A DNA stretch of 64,000 nt from Mycoplasmataceae bacterium (GCA_031281465.1 JAITFH010000060.1:1-64000); one strand, 5' to 3'. Shown: positions 32,603 to 44,053, counted from the stretch's first letter. Program-made: numbers and translations. Notes: generated by a model from the sequence alone, not told the origin.

Positions 32603-34846
32603 TTATATCTTTGGTTTAGAGTATATTTTATTTGGCAAAACTTTGATAAGTTTAAAATCTATTTTTCTGGTTTTTAAATTCACATCCACTACTTCAATTA
32701 ATACGTGCATACCGATATAGAAACGAGTTCCAGTTCTACCAACGAGTTCGTTAGTATTAGGATTATAAGTATAAAAATCATTACCTAAATTTTTTATACC
32801 AATCGTTCCACAAATAGTATTATCTAATTGTGCAGATATAAATGAACTACTAATGTTAACAATCGAAGCTTCATATTGCTGACCAATTCTTTTTCTCATA
32901 TATTCAGCAAACTTTAAAGCATTTACTTCTCTTTCACATTTTTGAGCAACCATTTCGTTTTTAGAAGATAATACACAATCTTCTTCTAGTTCATTAGTAA
33001 ATTTAGTTCTTGTCGTAGGAGCAGTAGTATCTTTTAAAAAATCATACATTCAAAATATTCTGTGAACCATTAAGTCTGGATATCTTCTAATTGGACTAGT
33101 GAAATGAGTATAGTTTAAAGAAGCTAATCCGAAGTGTCCGATATTCTTTACATCATATTTTGCTTTAGACATCGAAGTTAATAATAAAAAGTTAATCAAA
33201 TCAGTATTAGGATTATTTTTGTTAAACTCTAATCATTCACTAATATCGTGGGGTTTAATATCATCGATATCAGTAGTAATTTTAAATCCTAGTTTTTTAG
33301 CTTCGATAGCAAAAGTAGCTAATCTTTTTTCATCTGGTTTTTCGTGGATACGATAAACAAAAGGGAAGTTATGTTTTTTAGCATAAACTGTTACTGCTTC
33401 ATTAGCAGCCACCATAAAGTCTTCAATCATCTCTTGTGCTCTTCCATGAACTTCTCTTGTAATATCAACTGGTTCACCATGTTCATCAACCACGATATTA
33501 GCCTTTGGCACATCAAAAGCAATATATCCTCGAGCATCTTTCATTTTCTTTAAGATGTCTGAAAGTTCTAATCCAACATCAATTGATTGGACAACTGCTT
33601 TTTCTTCTTTTTCAAACACTTGATGGTTAGCAAAATAATCATTTACTTCGTCATAAGAAAAACGACGGTGAGAATTAATAATTGTTGGATACACTTTAAT
33701 ATCTTCTGTTTCCCCTGTTTTATTAATTACCATATCACATGTAAGTGCAAATCTTGGTTGATGTTCAACAATCGAACATAAATCATCACTTAAATTGTGA
33801 GGAAGCATAGGAATTACTCGATCAACTAAATAAATAGAACATCCTCTTCTCAAAGCTTCTTTATCTAAAATATCATCATATTTAACATAATGACTAACGT
33901 CAGCTATTGATACTGATAAGAAGTATTTTTCTCCTCTTTTTTCGCAATAAAAAGCATCGTCAAAATCTTTGGATGTAGCAGGATCAATAGTGATGATTGG
34001 TTTATCTGATAAATCAGTTCTTACTCTAGCTTGTTCTTCATCGATATCTAATTTAATGGTTTTAGCATAATTTAAAACCTCGTCTGAGAAATCTGGATTA
34101 ACACCATTATCATAAACGATAGACATAATGTCAACTCCTACATCGGTTTTATGTCCAAGAATTTTAGTTACTTCACCATAAGCGATACCGTTAGCTTTAT
34201 AGTCGGTAACATGGATTAAAATTTTTGACCCATTAACTAAACCATTAATGTTGTTTAACATAATTTTTAAAGTGTTTTTTTGATCATCTAAAATAACTTG
34301 ATATTTTCCTAGTTTATCAAGAGCAAATTCTCCAACATAGTAATCTTTAGAATGTTCAATTACTTCCATTACTTTAGCATCAATTAAATCTCCGGGAGTG
34401 TCAAAATTAGTTTTAACGGCTTCCACAATATCTCCATCTTGTGCACCGTTAACATTAGTTTTTTGTACATAAAATGTTGCTTTTTGTTCACCAATTAAAG
34501 TAATAAAACCATTTCCAGCAGCATTAAGATGGATTGTTCCTTTTACTCTAGGAGCATTTTCATCCCCTTTATAACTTTGTTGGTGGGGACGGAAATTATT
34601 ATTTTGGTGGTGGTGTAAATTAGTTTTTTTAATTAAAAAATCATTAGTGTTTGTTCTTTCTATTATTCCTTGAGCAGCAGCTGCATCAACACCACTCTGG
34701 AATTCTTGTTCAGAAAGTCTTCCTAATTGTTCGCCAAACTTTTTTACCAACAAACCAAAAAGTAAATGAGAAGAGATTTTATCGTTTCTGGTATCGGATA
34801 CGATTATTTTAATATATTTGGCAATGGCAGAAGTTTTGTTTACCAT
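32603..34846 (-). CDS. rnr: Ribonuclease R
   Basis: 747 residues, an RNase II/RNB-family 3'-5' exoribonuclease and the main processive RNA-degrading exonuclease of mollicutes. Cold-shock-like OB regions fill about 85-230. The RNB catalytic centre starts at [15 protein letters not shown] (the metal-binding Asp cluster, about residue 288) and continues through ADVSHYV and [12 protein letters not shown]. The C-terminal S1 domain ends in a basic KPKI tail. Its start overlaps the 3' end of secG by 7 bases, and the lspA-tsaB ATG follows its stop after 3 bases, so the operon is secG-rnr-lspA/tsaB. The secG-rnr pairing is common in Gram-positive bacteria. Confidence 0.95.
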
Positions 34847-35073
34847 TTTAGATAAAAAGCTAAAATAATCAAAGTAATAGAAGCTAAGAAAAGCAGGAAT
34901 AAAATTATTTGTAGAACTTTAACCATACCACGATCTTTAGTTTTTTTAAACAATTCCAAATCTTGTCCACTCATTGCGGTTAAACCTGTTGTTGACCCCG
35001 AACCAGAAAGAAACAAGCCTACAACAATTATCAACGCTGCAATCACAATCATCGCTATAACTACTGGTGTCAT
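34840..35073 (-). CDS. secG: Preprotein translocase subunit SecG
   Basis: 77 residues with two membrane helices (VIAMIVIAALIIVVGLFLS and LQIILFLLFLASITLIILAF). The intervening GLTAM and conserved loop are typical of SecG, the accessory subunit of the SecYEG channel. It is the first gene of the operon: TATAAT lies 13 bases before the ATG. The 3' end overlaps rnr. Confidence 0.88.
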   Translation of the reverse strand: MTPVVIAMIVIAALIIVVGLFLSGSGSTTGLTAMSGQDLELFKKTKDRGMVKVLQIILFLLFLASITLIILAFYLKW

Positions 35074-35168
35074 ATTTAATAATTACATTATAACCTATGT
35101 TTTATCTAGTGCTATTTTGCTGAAACATGATTTTTGTTTTTTAATTTTATAATATTTTTAACCTACAT

Positions 35169-35783
35169 ATGTCTTATAAAAATATTGAATGTGATAAAAT
35201 TTTGTTAATTTCCGATACTCACGGAGATAACGAAACTTATAAAAAAATAATTAAAAAAAATAAACCTGATGTTGTTTTACATGCCGGAGATTTTTATGAC
35301 TCAAAAAGTAGAGATAGTTTCGATTTAGATTCTTTTAAAAAGGTAGTAAACTTTTACATCGAAGGAAATCACGGAATAAAAGAAAAGAACATCGAATACA
35401 TCAAAAAAGTGACTGATAAAAAAGAAGGCAAAACCAGAAGGTTATTTATGTATAAAAAATTAATCAAAGATTATGAAATTGTTAAACTAAATGGTGAAAA
35501 CTTTTTACTAATTCATGTATTCGATGATGAAAAATATAACTTTTTTTGTGATGACGAATGATTTATGTATCGTTTAAAATTAAACCGTTTAATTCGAAAA
35601 AATAAAATTTCCTATGTAGTTTTTGGTCATAGTCATAAAGTAGAAATGGTTCAATACGACAAATTTTTAGCAATCAATCCAGGAAGTTTAACTGCCCCAG
35701 AAAACGAAGGTCAAGGCACTTATGCTATCGGACTATGAGATAAAAAAGAGAAGAAATTTAATTTTAAAATCAAAACCGTATAA
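35169..35783 (+). CDS. Metallophosphoesterase, YfcE-like
   Basis: 204 residues. Motifs in order are LISDTHGD, LHAGDFYD, IEGNHG and FGHSHKVE, with NPGSLTAP near the end: the complete two-metal site of the YfcE/MJ0936 phosphodiesterases. It is shorter than, and paralogous to, the protein at 16536-17231. TATAAT lies about 15 bases before ATG. Its stop codon overlaps the start of the S4-domain gene (TAATG), so the two are co-expressed. The substrate is unknown. Confidence 0.88.
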
Positions 35784-35992
35784 TGACACCAATTAAAATT
35801 CACACAGATTACATAACTCTTGGTCAATTCCTTAAATTAGCCAACTTAATCGATAACGGCGGTGCTGCTAAATATTTTCTAGCAAGCACCGTAGTTATTG
35901 TTAACAACGAAAACGAAAGTCGTCGTGGAAGAAAATTGTATCCTGATACCATTGTTGCAGTTAAAGGCAAAGAATATCAAATAGTTAAATAG
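35783..35992 (+). CDS. S4-domain RNA-binding protein (YaaA/RlbA-like)
   Basis: 69 residues. The whole protein is an S4-type fold: ITLGQFLKLANLIDNGGAAK matches the TLGQFLKxxxxxxSGGxAK start of the YaaA family, and VNNENESRRGRKLYPDTI matches its second half. YaaA relatives are usually encoded beside dnaA/recF; here it is instead translationally coupled to a phosphoesterase. It probably binds structured RNA. Confidence 0.85.
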   Translation: MTPIKIHTDYITLGQFLKLANLIDNGGAAKYFLASTVVIVNNENESRRGRKLYPDTIVAVKGKEYQIVK

Positions 35993-35998
35993 ACTATT

Positions 35999-38900
35999 TT
36001 ATTTTTTACTACGTTTAAGAGCAAATCCAGCAACAATGATAGAACCAATTGATACTGCTCCTAAAACACCAACTAATATGTAAGCAACATTAATTTTAGC
36101 GCTATTGTCAACTATCTCTTCTTGATAATCTTCATCATCCGTAGGATCGTCAAATTTATCTACATCTTTCTTAATTTCTCAAACAGATGAATCTAATCCT
36201 TTAAGTTGTTCTAATGTTACAGTTGATTCTTTTGTAATATGTACATACCTTTTAGTTTCGGCTTCACTACTAGCAGGATCGTTTCCTGAATTGACATTAG
36301 TTGTTATTCCATCTAAAGTTGAAACAGGACTGCTAGCAGCAGAAAACATTCCACCAAATGCTCCATCATCTATTTGGATTTGTGATGGATGGATTTTGTC
36401 TCAGTTTAATACAATGGATGTAATATTTTCCAATCCATTAAAAGCATTGGTTTCAATTTTTCTAACGTTTTCATACATCTGGAGTTTACCGGTTAATCCA
36501 TCACATTCAAAGAAAGCATCTGTACCGATTGTTCTAGTTAATCTAGGAATTATTAAATCTCCAGTTAAACCAGAACAAAAAGCGAAAGCTCTCGGACCAA
36601 TAGATGTAACTTCTGATGGGATATTAATTTCTCCATACAAACTACCACAGTTGTAGAATGCTTGATTTTGAATAGAAGTGATAGTTCATGGCAAAATTAA
36701 TTCCTGAGTCAAATCTGAACATCCGTTGAATACATTAGCACTTATAGTAGTAAGTTTAGTATTTTCTAAAATTACTTTTGAAAGTTTAGCGTCTCCTGAG
36801 AAAACAGCTTCTCCTAATTGTGAAAGTTGGTGTAAATCTATTGTTCCAGTAATGTTAGGACAATTACCAAATGCTCCACTACCTATATAGTCAATGTTAT
36901 TAGACATAGTTATAGTGTTAGCGATAGTATCGCTAACTAATGGAGAAGTTACAGGGATAGAACTCGTTGTTCCTATTTTTGTACAATTTCTAAAAGCAGA
37001 TAAACCAATATGTTTTAGGGTATTAGGAAAAGTAATGTTTCCTTCTAAATTTGCACAATTAACAAATGCATCATCTTCTATTGTTTCAAGAACAGCATCG
37101 GTTGAAAATTTTAATCCTGTGATTCCACTTCCGGTAAAAGCAGAGTTTCCAATAGATTTCAGATATTTACCAAACTTAATAGTTTTGTTAATGCCTGTAC
37201 AATTTTGAAACAATCCTGGTTCAATTCTAACTATTTTGTAATCGGTTGCAGAACCGCCTGAGATAGTTAAATTAACTGTATCAGGAAAAGTTACTTCAGT
37301 ATCTCCAGATGATGTGAAAGAGTAGCTGGTTGTCGAACTCGATCTCGTAACTCCAACTGTATTAAGACTTAGAATAGTAAATTTGACAGTAGGACTAGAA
37401 GTATTATCAAGAACACTTCAAAAAGTATTTGCAGCAACATCCGCACTTTCTGCTTCATGTTCTTTTATTTCTCAATATGTACTATCTAACATCAATTCTT
37501 CTGGAGTTTTAATATTAGAAACGCAATTAGTAACTATTACACGTTCAACAGAACTAACTAACGAAGCTGCTCAACCAGTAAACGGATTACCTTCTCTGTC
37601 TCCCTCAACTGTAATTCCATAAATTGATTTGTTATTTAAAGAAGTTCAACCGTTAATATAAAGTTTCTCTACCGCACTCATATTACCAAAAGCTTTCGTA
37701 CCAATTTCATTAATACTATTTTCTAAAACTACACTGGTAAATTTATCACAATTAAAAAATGCACCATCTAAGACTTTCTTAACGGAAGATGGAATTTTTA
37801 ATTCTCCGGTAAATTTATCATTTTCAAATGCATAATTTCATATTCCGTTGTCATCAGAACCGGTACCTAAAGTTGAGGGAAGCGTAAGTGTTCCATCAGT
37901 AAACCCGCAATCTTCAAATGCATAACTTCCGATTTTAGTTACTCCTTCAGGAATAACTAAACTTCCAGTAAAAACCACACCACTAAAAGCATTTCTACCA
38001 AACTCTTGAATATTAAAAGGTCTTGTTGGTGCTGCTTCACCCACAGCACTATCGTTTACAAAAGTTAACGTTCTAGTAGAAGGAGTTGCTGTATCGGTTT
38101 GGCATCCTTTAAAACAATCTTCTCCAATTCTTATAACATCATATTTTACATTGTTATAAGTAATTGTATCGTGAACTGCTAAATTATCAAATGTGGTACC
38201 TGGTTTTGCTAAAATTCTAACTTTATTATCGTTCTCGTTATAAAGTACTAATTCACCAGATTTTAGTCCTCAGTCTTTTATTGATTCGTCGTCATAAGGA
38301 ATGGTAAGTTGAACTCAAGGAACGACAGTGTTGTAGGTGTTGCTGCCAGCTTCGCTAAATGATTGACCTTCGCTTGGAATTTTATATCCATTGTTGTTTG
38401 CACCCGTATTATGCACAGTTCTCAAATAATTAAAAAATCCAAGTCCAACATTTCTAAATCCTTCGGATAATACTTCAAAACGAACTTCGCACATTTTATT
38501 AGCTATAGTACTATATCTATTAGATAAAAGGTCACCGAACATACCATCAAAATATGATTTGTTTGGATAGTAATTAGGGTTGTTTCCGTTTGCATTAGAC
38601 TTTGTAAAAGTGTATTCTGGATAATCTTCAGGACTACCCGCTAAGTTTCACCTAATATATAAAGGGTTATTTTCAGAGGCATTATAAAATGTAGATTCAA
38701 AAATTTTACTTTCGTAACGATTATGAAATGGCTCGTTGATAGCTGGAGTTCCAAGATTAAATCTTTGAATAGCAAATATTCTAGAGGCTCCTTTTCCTGT
38801 AGTTTTATCATAATCAAACATTCCAGCGAATCCTTGTTCTTCCACATATGCAACTTTGTTAAGATTAAATTCGTTCGTTAATTTAAAATTTTTAAAATAT

Positions 38901-39653
38901 GTGTTTTCAAAAGCATGACCCCCAATTCACCTTAAAGAGTCACCTAAATAAAAATCTTGATTATAATCAGTAAAATCAAACAAGGAATATTGAAAAAAAT
39001 ATGCTCCAATTTTTATAACCTTGCATTCGTCAGAAAAATTTATTTTAAATTCTGGAAGATGTTTTTTTTCGAAGAAGAGACTTGAATCACTACCAGGAAA
39101 CATACCTTTTGTTCATTGGTTGTTTGGATCCGCTCCTAAAGCAACAACGGTATAAGTTGTACTTTTTCATGTTACTGTGCCATCTGCTCCGCCTATATTA
39201 AAAACATTATTGGCAAAAGGAAAAAAGTGATCTGTATTCTTGAAATCTGATTCTTCATAACGTACTTTTAATCACACTGGATTCGTTGGCTTGTTATAAC
39301 CTTCAGGTCAATTCGACCATTGATTTGGTGCTGTTCCACCATTGTCATCTATCTTATAAAGAGATATTTTTCATTTACCGTCGTTAAGAAAACCTCACGA
39401 TGCTAGGGAATCATCAATTGGGATATTTTCAGCTTTATTTCCGCTACCGTCCTCTACAAGAGTTGTGGTAGAAAGATAATCTTTGTCGTGGGTATAAGGA
39501 AAACCTGATGTATCTGTCTCGGAGTTTAGTGTAGTTTTATAAGATTTTTTCTCTTGGGGGGGGGTTGCCTTTTGAAATAAGATTTGTCCCAAGAACGACA
39601 GAGAATATGGTAATTGGGAATAAAATTGTGCTAATTATTTTTTTAAATAACAT
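35999..39653 (-). CDS. BspA-like LRR surface protein, phase-OFF at C9 tract
   Basis: The start ATG at 39653 opens a clear signal peptide (MLFKKIISTILFPITIFSVV), but a C9 tract at codons 30-33 leads into a stop a few codons later. The remaining roughly 1185 codons are open in another frame whose only upstream in-frame codons lack ATG and hit TAA. Losing one C (C8) or gaining two (C11) would join them. The long body contains BspA-type leucine-rich repeats (LRR_5), for example SIGPRAFAFCSGLTG, IGNSAFTGSGITG and KIGSYAFEDCG. The C-terminus has a membrane anchor (YILVGVLGAVSIGSIIVAG) followed by KRSKK. TATAAT lies about 11 bases before ATG. In other organisms BspA-like proteins serve in adhesion; the target here is unknown. 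Confidence 0.78.
39556..39564 (-). repeat. C9 phase-variation tract (gene OFF)
   Basis: Nine G on the plus strand (C9 in the coding sense) follow the signal peptide of the BspA-like gene. The ATG is 61 bases from the first codon of the long downstream frame, one base out of phase. Confidence 0.82.
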
Positions 39654-39732
39654 ATAAAAATAATTATAGCACTCATATTTATATATAGGGGAAAAATTAA
39701 AAAAATTCTTTAGCAGTTTTTGATAATTAAAT

Positions 39733-39987
39733 CTATTTTTGCTCAGCTTTAAACTTAATCAACGCTTTAGCTATTTGATCTGGACAAGAAGTAGGTTTTG
39801 TTCCACATTTAACTCCACTAAGTTTTTTAATTGCTTCATCAACATCTATTTCTTTTAGTAATTCACTAATACCCAAAAGGTTACCAGGACATCCACCGAT
39901 TGAAACAAAATTTAAAATTTTATTACCTTCGATTTCAAAATTAAATTCTCTCGCACAAACCCCTTGAGGCTTATAAACAAACTTCAT
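39733..39987 (-). CDS. TSCPD-domain protein (TIGR03905 type)
   Basis: 84 residues. It shows the signature Cys-bearing segments of this small family: GVCAREFNFEIEG, SIGGCPGNLLGI and KCGTKPTSCPDQIA, the last being the TSCPD motif. The domain also occurs at the C-terminus of vitamin B12-dependent ribonucleotide reductases; the free-standing form has no established function. The conserved Cys pattern suggests metal binding. It follows truA on the same strand. Confidence 0.85.
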   Translation of the reverse strand: MKFVYKPQGVCAREFNFEIEGNKILNFVSIGGCPGNLLGISELLKEIDVDEAIKKLSGVKCGTKPTSCPDQIAKALIKFKAEQK

Positions 39988-39999
39988 TTTTTAATTATA

Positions 40000-40722
40000 T
40001 CAAACCTTATTTAAATACAATCCACACCCTTTAACCTTAGTAATAGCCGAACCTTTGAACGGATTATTTAACAATTTTTCTATATCTGCTAGTTCTTTTT
40101 TTTCTTCATTAATATCTAATAATGTCCCAACTATCATTCTTACCATTCCTCTTAAAAAACCATCACCTACCACTTTTATTTTAATAATGTTTTCATCTTT
40201 AGAAATAATAATCGATTTGATTGTTCTAACAGTTTCTTCTTTATCGGAAATACTAAAAGATTTAAAATCATGTTTACCTACAAGTAGTTTAGCTGCTTTT
40301 CGGATTAATGGTAAATTTATTTTTTTCTTATAGTGTAAATAATGATTATTAAAAAAAACATTTTTTTCACCAGTATATATTAAATAAACATATTCTTTTT
40401 TTATACAAGAAAATCTAGCATGAAATTTTGAATTTACTTCTTTAATTGATTTTATATAAATATCTTCTGGTAAAATTTTATTTAGAGAACTTTTAATTTT
40501 TCCAGTAATGAGTTTTTGTGTGGTTTCGAAATTACACACTTGGTTATTTGCATGAACATAAGCATCTGTTCTCCCAGCAGCATTTACTCTCGTTGGTTTA
40601 TTTAAAACTATCGATAGTTTTTCTTCAACCACTTGTTGAATAGTTATACTATTAGGCTGTTTTGCTCAACCATGATATTTTGTCCCATCATAACTTAGTG
40701 TTACTTTATAATTATGTTCCAT
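40000..40722 (-). CDS. truA: tRNA pseudouridine synthase A
   Basis: 240 residues, the enzyme that makes pseudouridine at positions 38-40 of tRNA anticodon stems. The N-terminus MEHNYKVTLSYDGTKYHGW and the catalytic AAGRTDAYVHA (Asp, about residue 53) are canonical, as are HARF and FLRGMVRMIVGTL. Its ATG overlaps the 3' end of ecfT by 11 bases, so it is the last gene of the ecfA1-ecfA2-ecfT-truA operon, an arrangement common in Firmicutes and mollicutes. Confidence 0.95.
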
Positions 40723-41875
40723 ACATTAAAGATAAGTCTGAATAAGCGAAGAACGATAAGAATAAATGTAATGCTACGAAAGAAATAACTACTCCAATAA
40801 AGAAAGATATTATTGAAAGAACCAAAATATCTCTTAGTTTTACACTATATTTACGATATAGCGTTTTAGCATATCTTGGATTGTAATTCTTAACAATCAT
40901 CGCATTAGCTAAATCATTTGACTTAATGAATGCGATAGTAAACATTGGCACAATCAAAGAGATTAAAACTTTCGCTTTATCCTTTAGCTTTCCGTTTTTA
41001 AAATCAGCTCCTCTCGATGCTTGGGCATTCAAAATCTTTTGTGATTCTTGAACAAGAGAAGGAGCGAACCTAATAGCTAAAGATATTGTCATTCCTCATT
41101 CATTTACTGGAGCTCTAAAAATAGAAAGTGGGTAGAATAAAATAGTAAAAGCATAAGCTAGTTGCACATCACTAGTTGTTTGCATTAGAATTGAAACTGC
41201 CATTACCACTATAAAAATTTTACAAGTTACGTTGAGTGAGAAAAATAAAATCTTTCAAGAAAAAGCTCACCACTCAACAGTATAAGCAACAAAAATGTAA
41301 TTCTTATCAAAGTATGGAACCAACGATACTTGGATGTTAGAAAAGTCATAGTAAGTAGCAGCAGTATCCATCGCGCTTTGATAACTATCTTGATTTTGTA
41401 TTACTGCAAAACTTACACCATTCATCTCACAAAAAGTGAAATCATCTGTTGGTGGTTCAATAAGTGGCGAAACATAGTTCTGTCCATATCCACCAATTAC
41501 AAAAACGCCAGTGTGAGAATCTTGAAAGTTTCCTAGCTTAAATTGACTAGCATTAAGAAAAGCAAACTTTGTTCTGTCTAAATCGAATATTGAAATAGTA
41601 GGAGCTTTGATTGTTAGTCAGTTTATTAAACCAACAAAAACTAACATCACAAAAGCTGAGAAAAAAATGAAACCAAAAGTTTTTTTAGGGAGTTTAGACA
41701 CGAGCGCCAAACCAATAATTAGGATGATTAAGATTAAGTTTAAAAACAATGAATTGCTAACGAATGTAATAACGATAAACAAGATAATCATTAATAGTTT
41801 AACAACAGGATGTAATGAAGTTACGATATCAACTTTCTCGTTAATGTAATTTTTTTGGATTTTATTTTTCTTCAT
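40712..41875 (-). CDS. ecfT: ECF transporter transmembrane subunit EcfT
   Basis: 387 residues, clearly longer than the usual EcfT of about 265. N-terminal membrane helices (LLMIILFIVITFVS and following) and the C-terminal coupling region with AQASRGADF (the Ala-Arg-Gly motif that contacts the ATPases) are normal. The extra length is a block of about 100 residues between helices, from ISIFDLDRTKF to YDFSNIQVSL, predicted to face outside. EcfT couples two ATPases to vitamin-binding S components; none of the latter is encoded here. AGGAG precedes the ATG, which overlaps ecfA2 by 14 bases. Confidence 0.9.
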
Positions 41876-42791
41876 AATTAATCTCCTTAATGTAAGTAAC
41901 TAATTCTTTTACTGTTCTAGGTTTTAAATCATAAAGTTTGTTATATTTTTTATCTTTTTTCATCAACTCAAAAATAATTTTAATAATTTTGGGTGTTGAA
42001 AGTTGAGTATTTTTAGTTAATTCAGTATCTAAGAAAATATCATAAACATCTCCTTCTTTAGCAATCTTTTTTTCGTTAATTACTAATAGTTTATCAGCAA
42101 CTTCTAGTGCATGATCCAGTACATGGGTAACAACAATAATTGTTTTTCCCATCTCTTTAAGTTTGGTAATAATTCCTAAAATTTCTTTTTCCCCGTTTGG
42201 ATCAAGTCCTGCAGATGGTTCATCGAAAACTAAAATATCAGGATCAGAAGCTAATACACCAGCAATAGCTACACGTCTTTTTTGTCCTCCACTTAAACCA
42301 AAAGGATTTCTTTTTAAAAAAACTTCATCCATTCCAACAAGTTTTAATTTCTCAGCAGCTAGTTCTTTTGCTCTAGCTTTTTTTATTCCAAAATTTAACG
42401 GACCAAACATAATATCTTTTTCAATAGTTGATTTAAAAAGTTGGTATTCAGCAAACTGAAATACCATACCGATTTGTTTCCTAACTTTTTTTACATTTTT
42501 AATTTTTCCTTTTTTAACAATCATTTTTTCATTGTTGATAAATATCTCGCCTTTTTCCGGTATCATCAAGCCATTAAAATGAGTGATTAATAAAGTTTTA
42601 CCACATCCAGCTGGTCCACAAATATAGTATATTTTTCCTTTTTCAAACTTATAAGAAAGATTTTCAATAATCGTATATTGAACAGGAGTGTTTTTATTCA
42701 AAACAATCGTGATATCTTTGATTTCAAAAGCTATATTGTTTTCGTTAGGAGTAGGGCTTGTTTCTTGACTGATTATTTTTTTTGACTGCAT
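41862..42791 (-). CDS. ecfA2: ECF transporter ATPase EcfA2
   Basis: 309 residues. ABC ATPase with Walker A GPAGCGKT, signature LSGGQKRRVAIAG, Walker B ILVFDEPSAGLDP and switch His in VVTHVLDHAL. As the second ATPase of the operon it should be the A2 subunit that forms a heterodimer with EcfA1 and powers vitamin uptake through EcfT. Its 5' end overlaps ecfA1 by 19 bases. Confidence 0.93.
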   Translation of the reverse strand: MQSKKIISQETSPTPNENNIAFEIKDITIVLNKNTPVQYTIIENLSYKFEKGKIYYICGPAGCGKTLLITHFNGLMIPEKGEIFINNEKMIVKKGKIKNVKKVRKQIGMVFQFAEYQLFKSTIEKDIMFGPLNFGIKKARAKELAAEKLKLVGMDEVFLKRNPFGLSGGQKRRVAIAGVLASDPDILVFDEPSAGLDPNGEKEILGIITKLKEMGKTIIVVTHVLDHALEVADKLLVINEKKIAKEGDVYDIFLDTELTKNTQLSTPKIIKIIFELMKKDKKYNKLYDLKPRTVKELVTYIKEINYEEK

Positions 42792-43615
42792 AAATTATTT
42801 ACTACATCGTTTAATTTTAAAGAAAGTGGAAATTCGTGTCCAGTTACTTCTGCCATTTCCAAACAAACTTGTAAACTAAAAGGAACATCTAGTTTAATAC
42901 TTTGTAGAAATTTTCTATCTTCAAAAATTTCTTTTGGACTTCCTGATTTAAGAAGTTTTCCTCCATTCATAATTAGTACTCTATCACATTCAGTAACTTC
43001 TTCCATATCATGGGTTACAGAAATAATAGTTTTGCCATATTGGTTTTTTAGAAACAACATTAATTTTTTTAAATCTTGTTTAGCGTTAGGATCTAACATC
43101 GAAGTTGATTCATCGAAGATAATAATTTTTGGATTACAAGCAATAATTCCAGCAATGGCAACACGTTGTTTTTGTCCTCCAGATAATTCGTTAGGTGATT
43201 TATTTAGCAAATCACTTACTCCAGTTGATTTAGCAACTAAATTAATAATGTCATCCATTTTTTCTTGTGGCACACGGTGATTTTCTAATCCAAAAGCAAT
43301 ATCATCAGAAACTGTTAATCCAACGAATTGGTTGTCGGGATTTTGAAAAATTATTCCAATATTGTTTCGAATATTCTTTGTGTTGTTACTATCTATTTCG
43401 TTTCCATAAACATTCACTTTTCCACCACGAATATTTAACAATCCAGTCATGATTTTAGAAATAGTAGATTTTCCTGAACCATTATGTCCAATAACACAAA
43501 CATATTCACCCTCGTAAATATTAAAAGAAACATCGTTAATATTTAACATAGTTGGTGTATAACCGAACATTACATTTTTAAATTCAATAACAGCTTTTTT
43601 TTCAGATTTTGCCAT
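42773..43615 (-). CDS. ecfA1: ECF transporter ATPase EcfA1
   Basis: 280 residues. ABC ATPase with Walker A GHNGSGKST, Q-loop NPDNQFVGLTV, signature ELSGGQKQRVAIAG, Walker B IIIFDESTSMLDP and switch His in SVTHDMEEV. It is the first gene of the ecfA1-ecfA2-ecfT-truA operon. TATAAT about 9 bases before ATG predicts a very short or absent leader. Glu-Ser after the Walker B Asp (DES) is the form typical of EcfA1. Confidence 0.93.
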   Translation of the reverse strand: MAKSEKKAVIEFKNVMFGYTPTMLNINDVSFNIYEGEYVCVIGHNGSGKSTISKIMTGLLNIRGGKVNVYGNEIDSNNTKNIRNNIGIIFQNPDNQFVGLTVSDDIAFGLENHRVPQEKMDDIINLVAKSTGVSDLLNKSPNELSGGQKQRVAIAGIIACNPKIIIFDESTSMLDPNAKQDLKKLMLFLKNQYGKTIISVTHDMEEVTECDRVLIMNGGKLLKSGSPKEIFEDRKFLQSIKLDVPFSLQVCLEMAEVTGHEFPLSLKLNDVVNNLCSQKK

Positions 43616-43819
43616 TTTTATAATATTATAAATATTATATATTTAACGAGACAAGTCAAATTATTTCTTAATCAGTCTGATGTATTATTTTTTTGTTTTT
43701 TTCTTCTGTGGATTTGTTTTTTATCAACAACAAATAGCGAAAAATACTTCGTAGTTTTTTGTTTCTAAATATTACATATTTTTATTATTAATATATAATA
43801 ATTTTGGTGAATGCCATAC

Positions 43820-43894
43820 GGACACATAGCTCAGCGGTAGAGCAATCGGCTGTTAACCGATTGGTCACAGGTTCAAATCCTGTTGTGTCCGCCA
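43820..43894 (+). tRNA. tRNA-Asn (GTT)
   Basis: Acceptor stem GGACACA/TGTGTCC followed by GCCA; anticodon arm CGGCTGTTAACCG gives GTT. First of three plus-strand tRNAs separated by 3 bases each. Confidence 0.95.
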
Positions 43895-43897
43895 TTA

Positions 43898-43974
43898 GGC
43901 CTGTTGGTGAAGTGACTTAACACATACGCCTTTCACGCGTACATTCATGGGTTTGAATCCCGTACAGGTCACCA
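43898..43974 (+). tRNA. tRNA-Glu (TTC)
   Basis: Acceptor stem GGCCTGT/ACAGGTC with encoded ACCA; anticodon arm CGCCTTTCACGCG gives TTC. T-loop GTTTGAATC. In organisms with GatCAB in place of GlnRS, Glu-tRNA chemistry links to the nearby gatCA genes. Confidence 0.95.
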
Positions 43975-43977
43975 TTC

Positions 43978-44053
43978 GCAGTGTTAGCTCAGCTGGGAGA
44001 GCAATTGCCTTACAAGCAATAGGTCACAGGTTCGAACCCTGTACACTGCACCA
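43978..44053 (+). tRNA. tRNA-Val (TAC)
   Basis: Acceptor stem GCAGTGT/ACACTGC with encoded ACCA; anticodon arm TTGCCTTACAAGCAA gives TAC. Third of the Asn-Glu-Val cluster. Confidence 0.95.
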
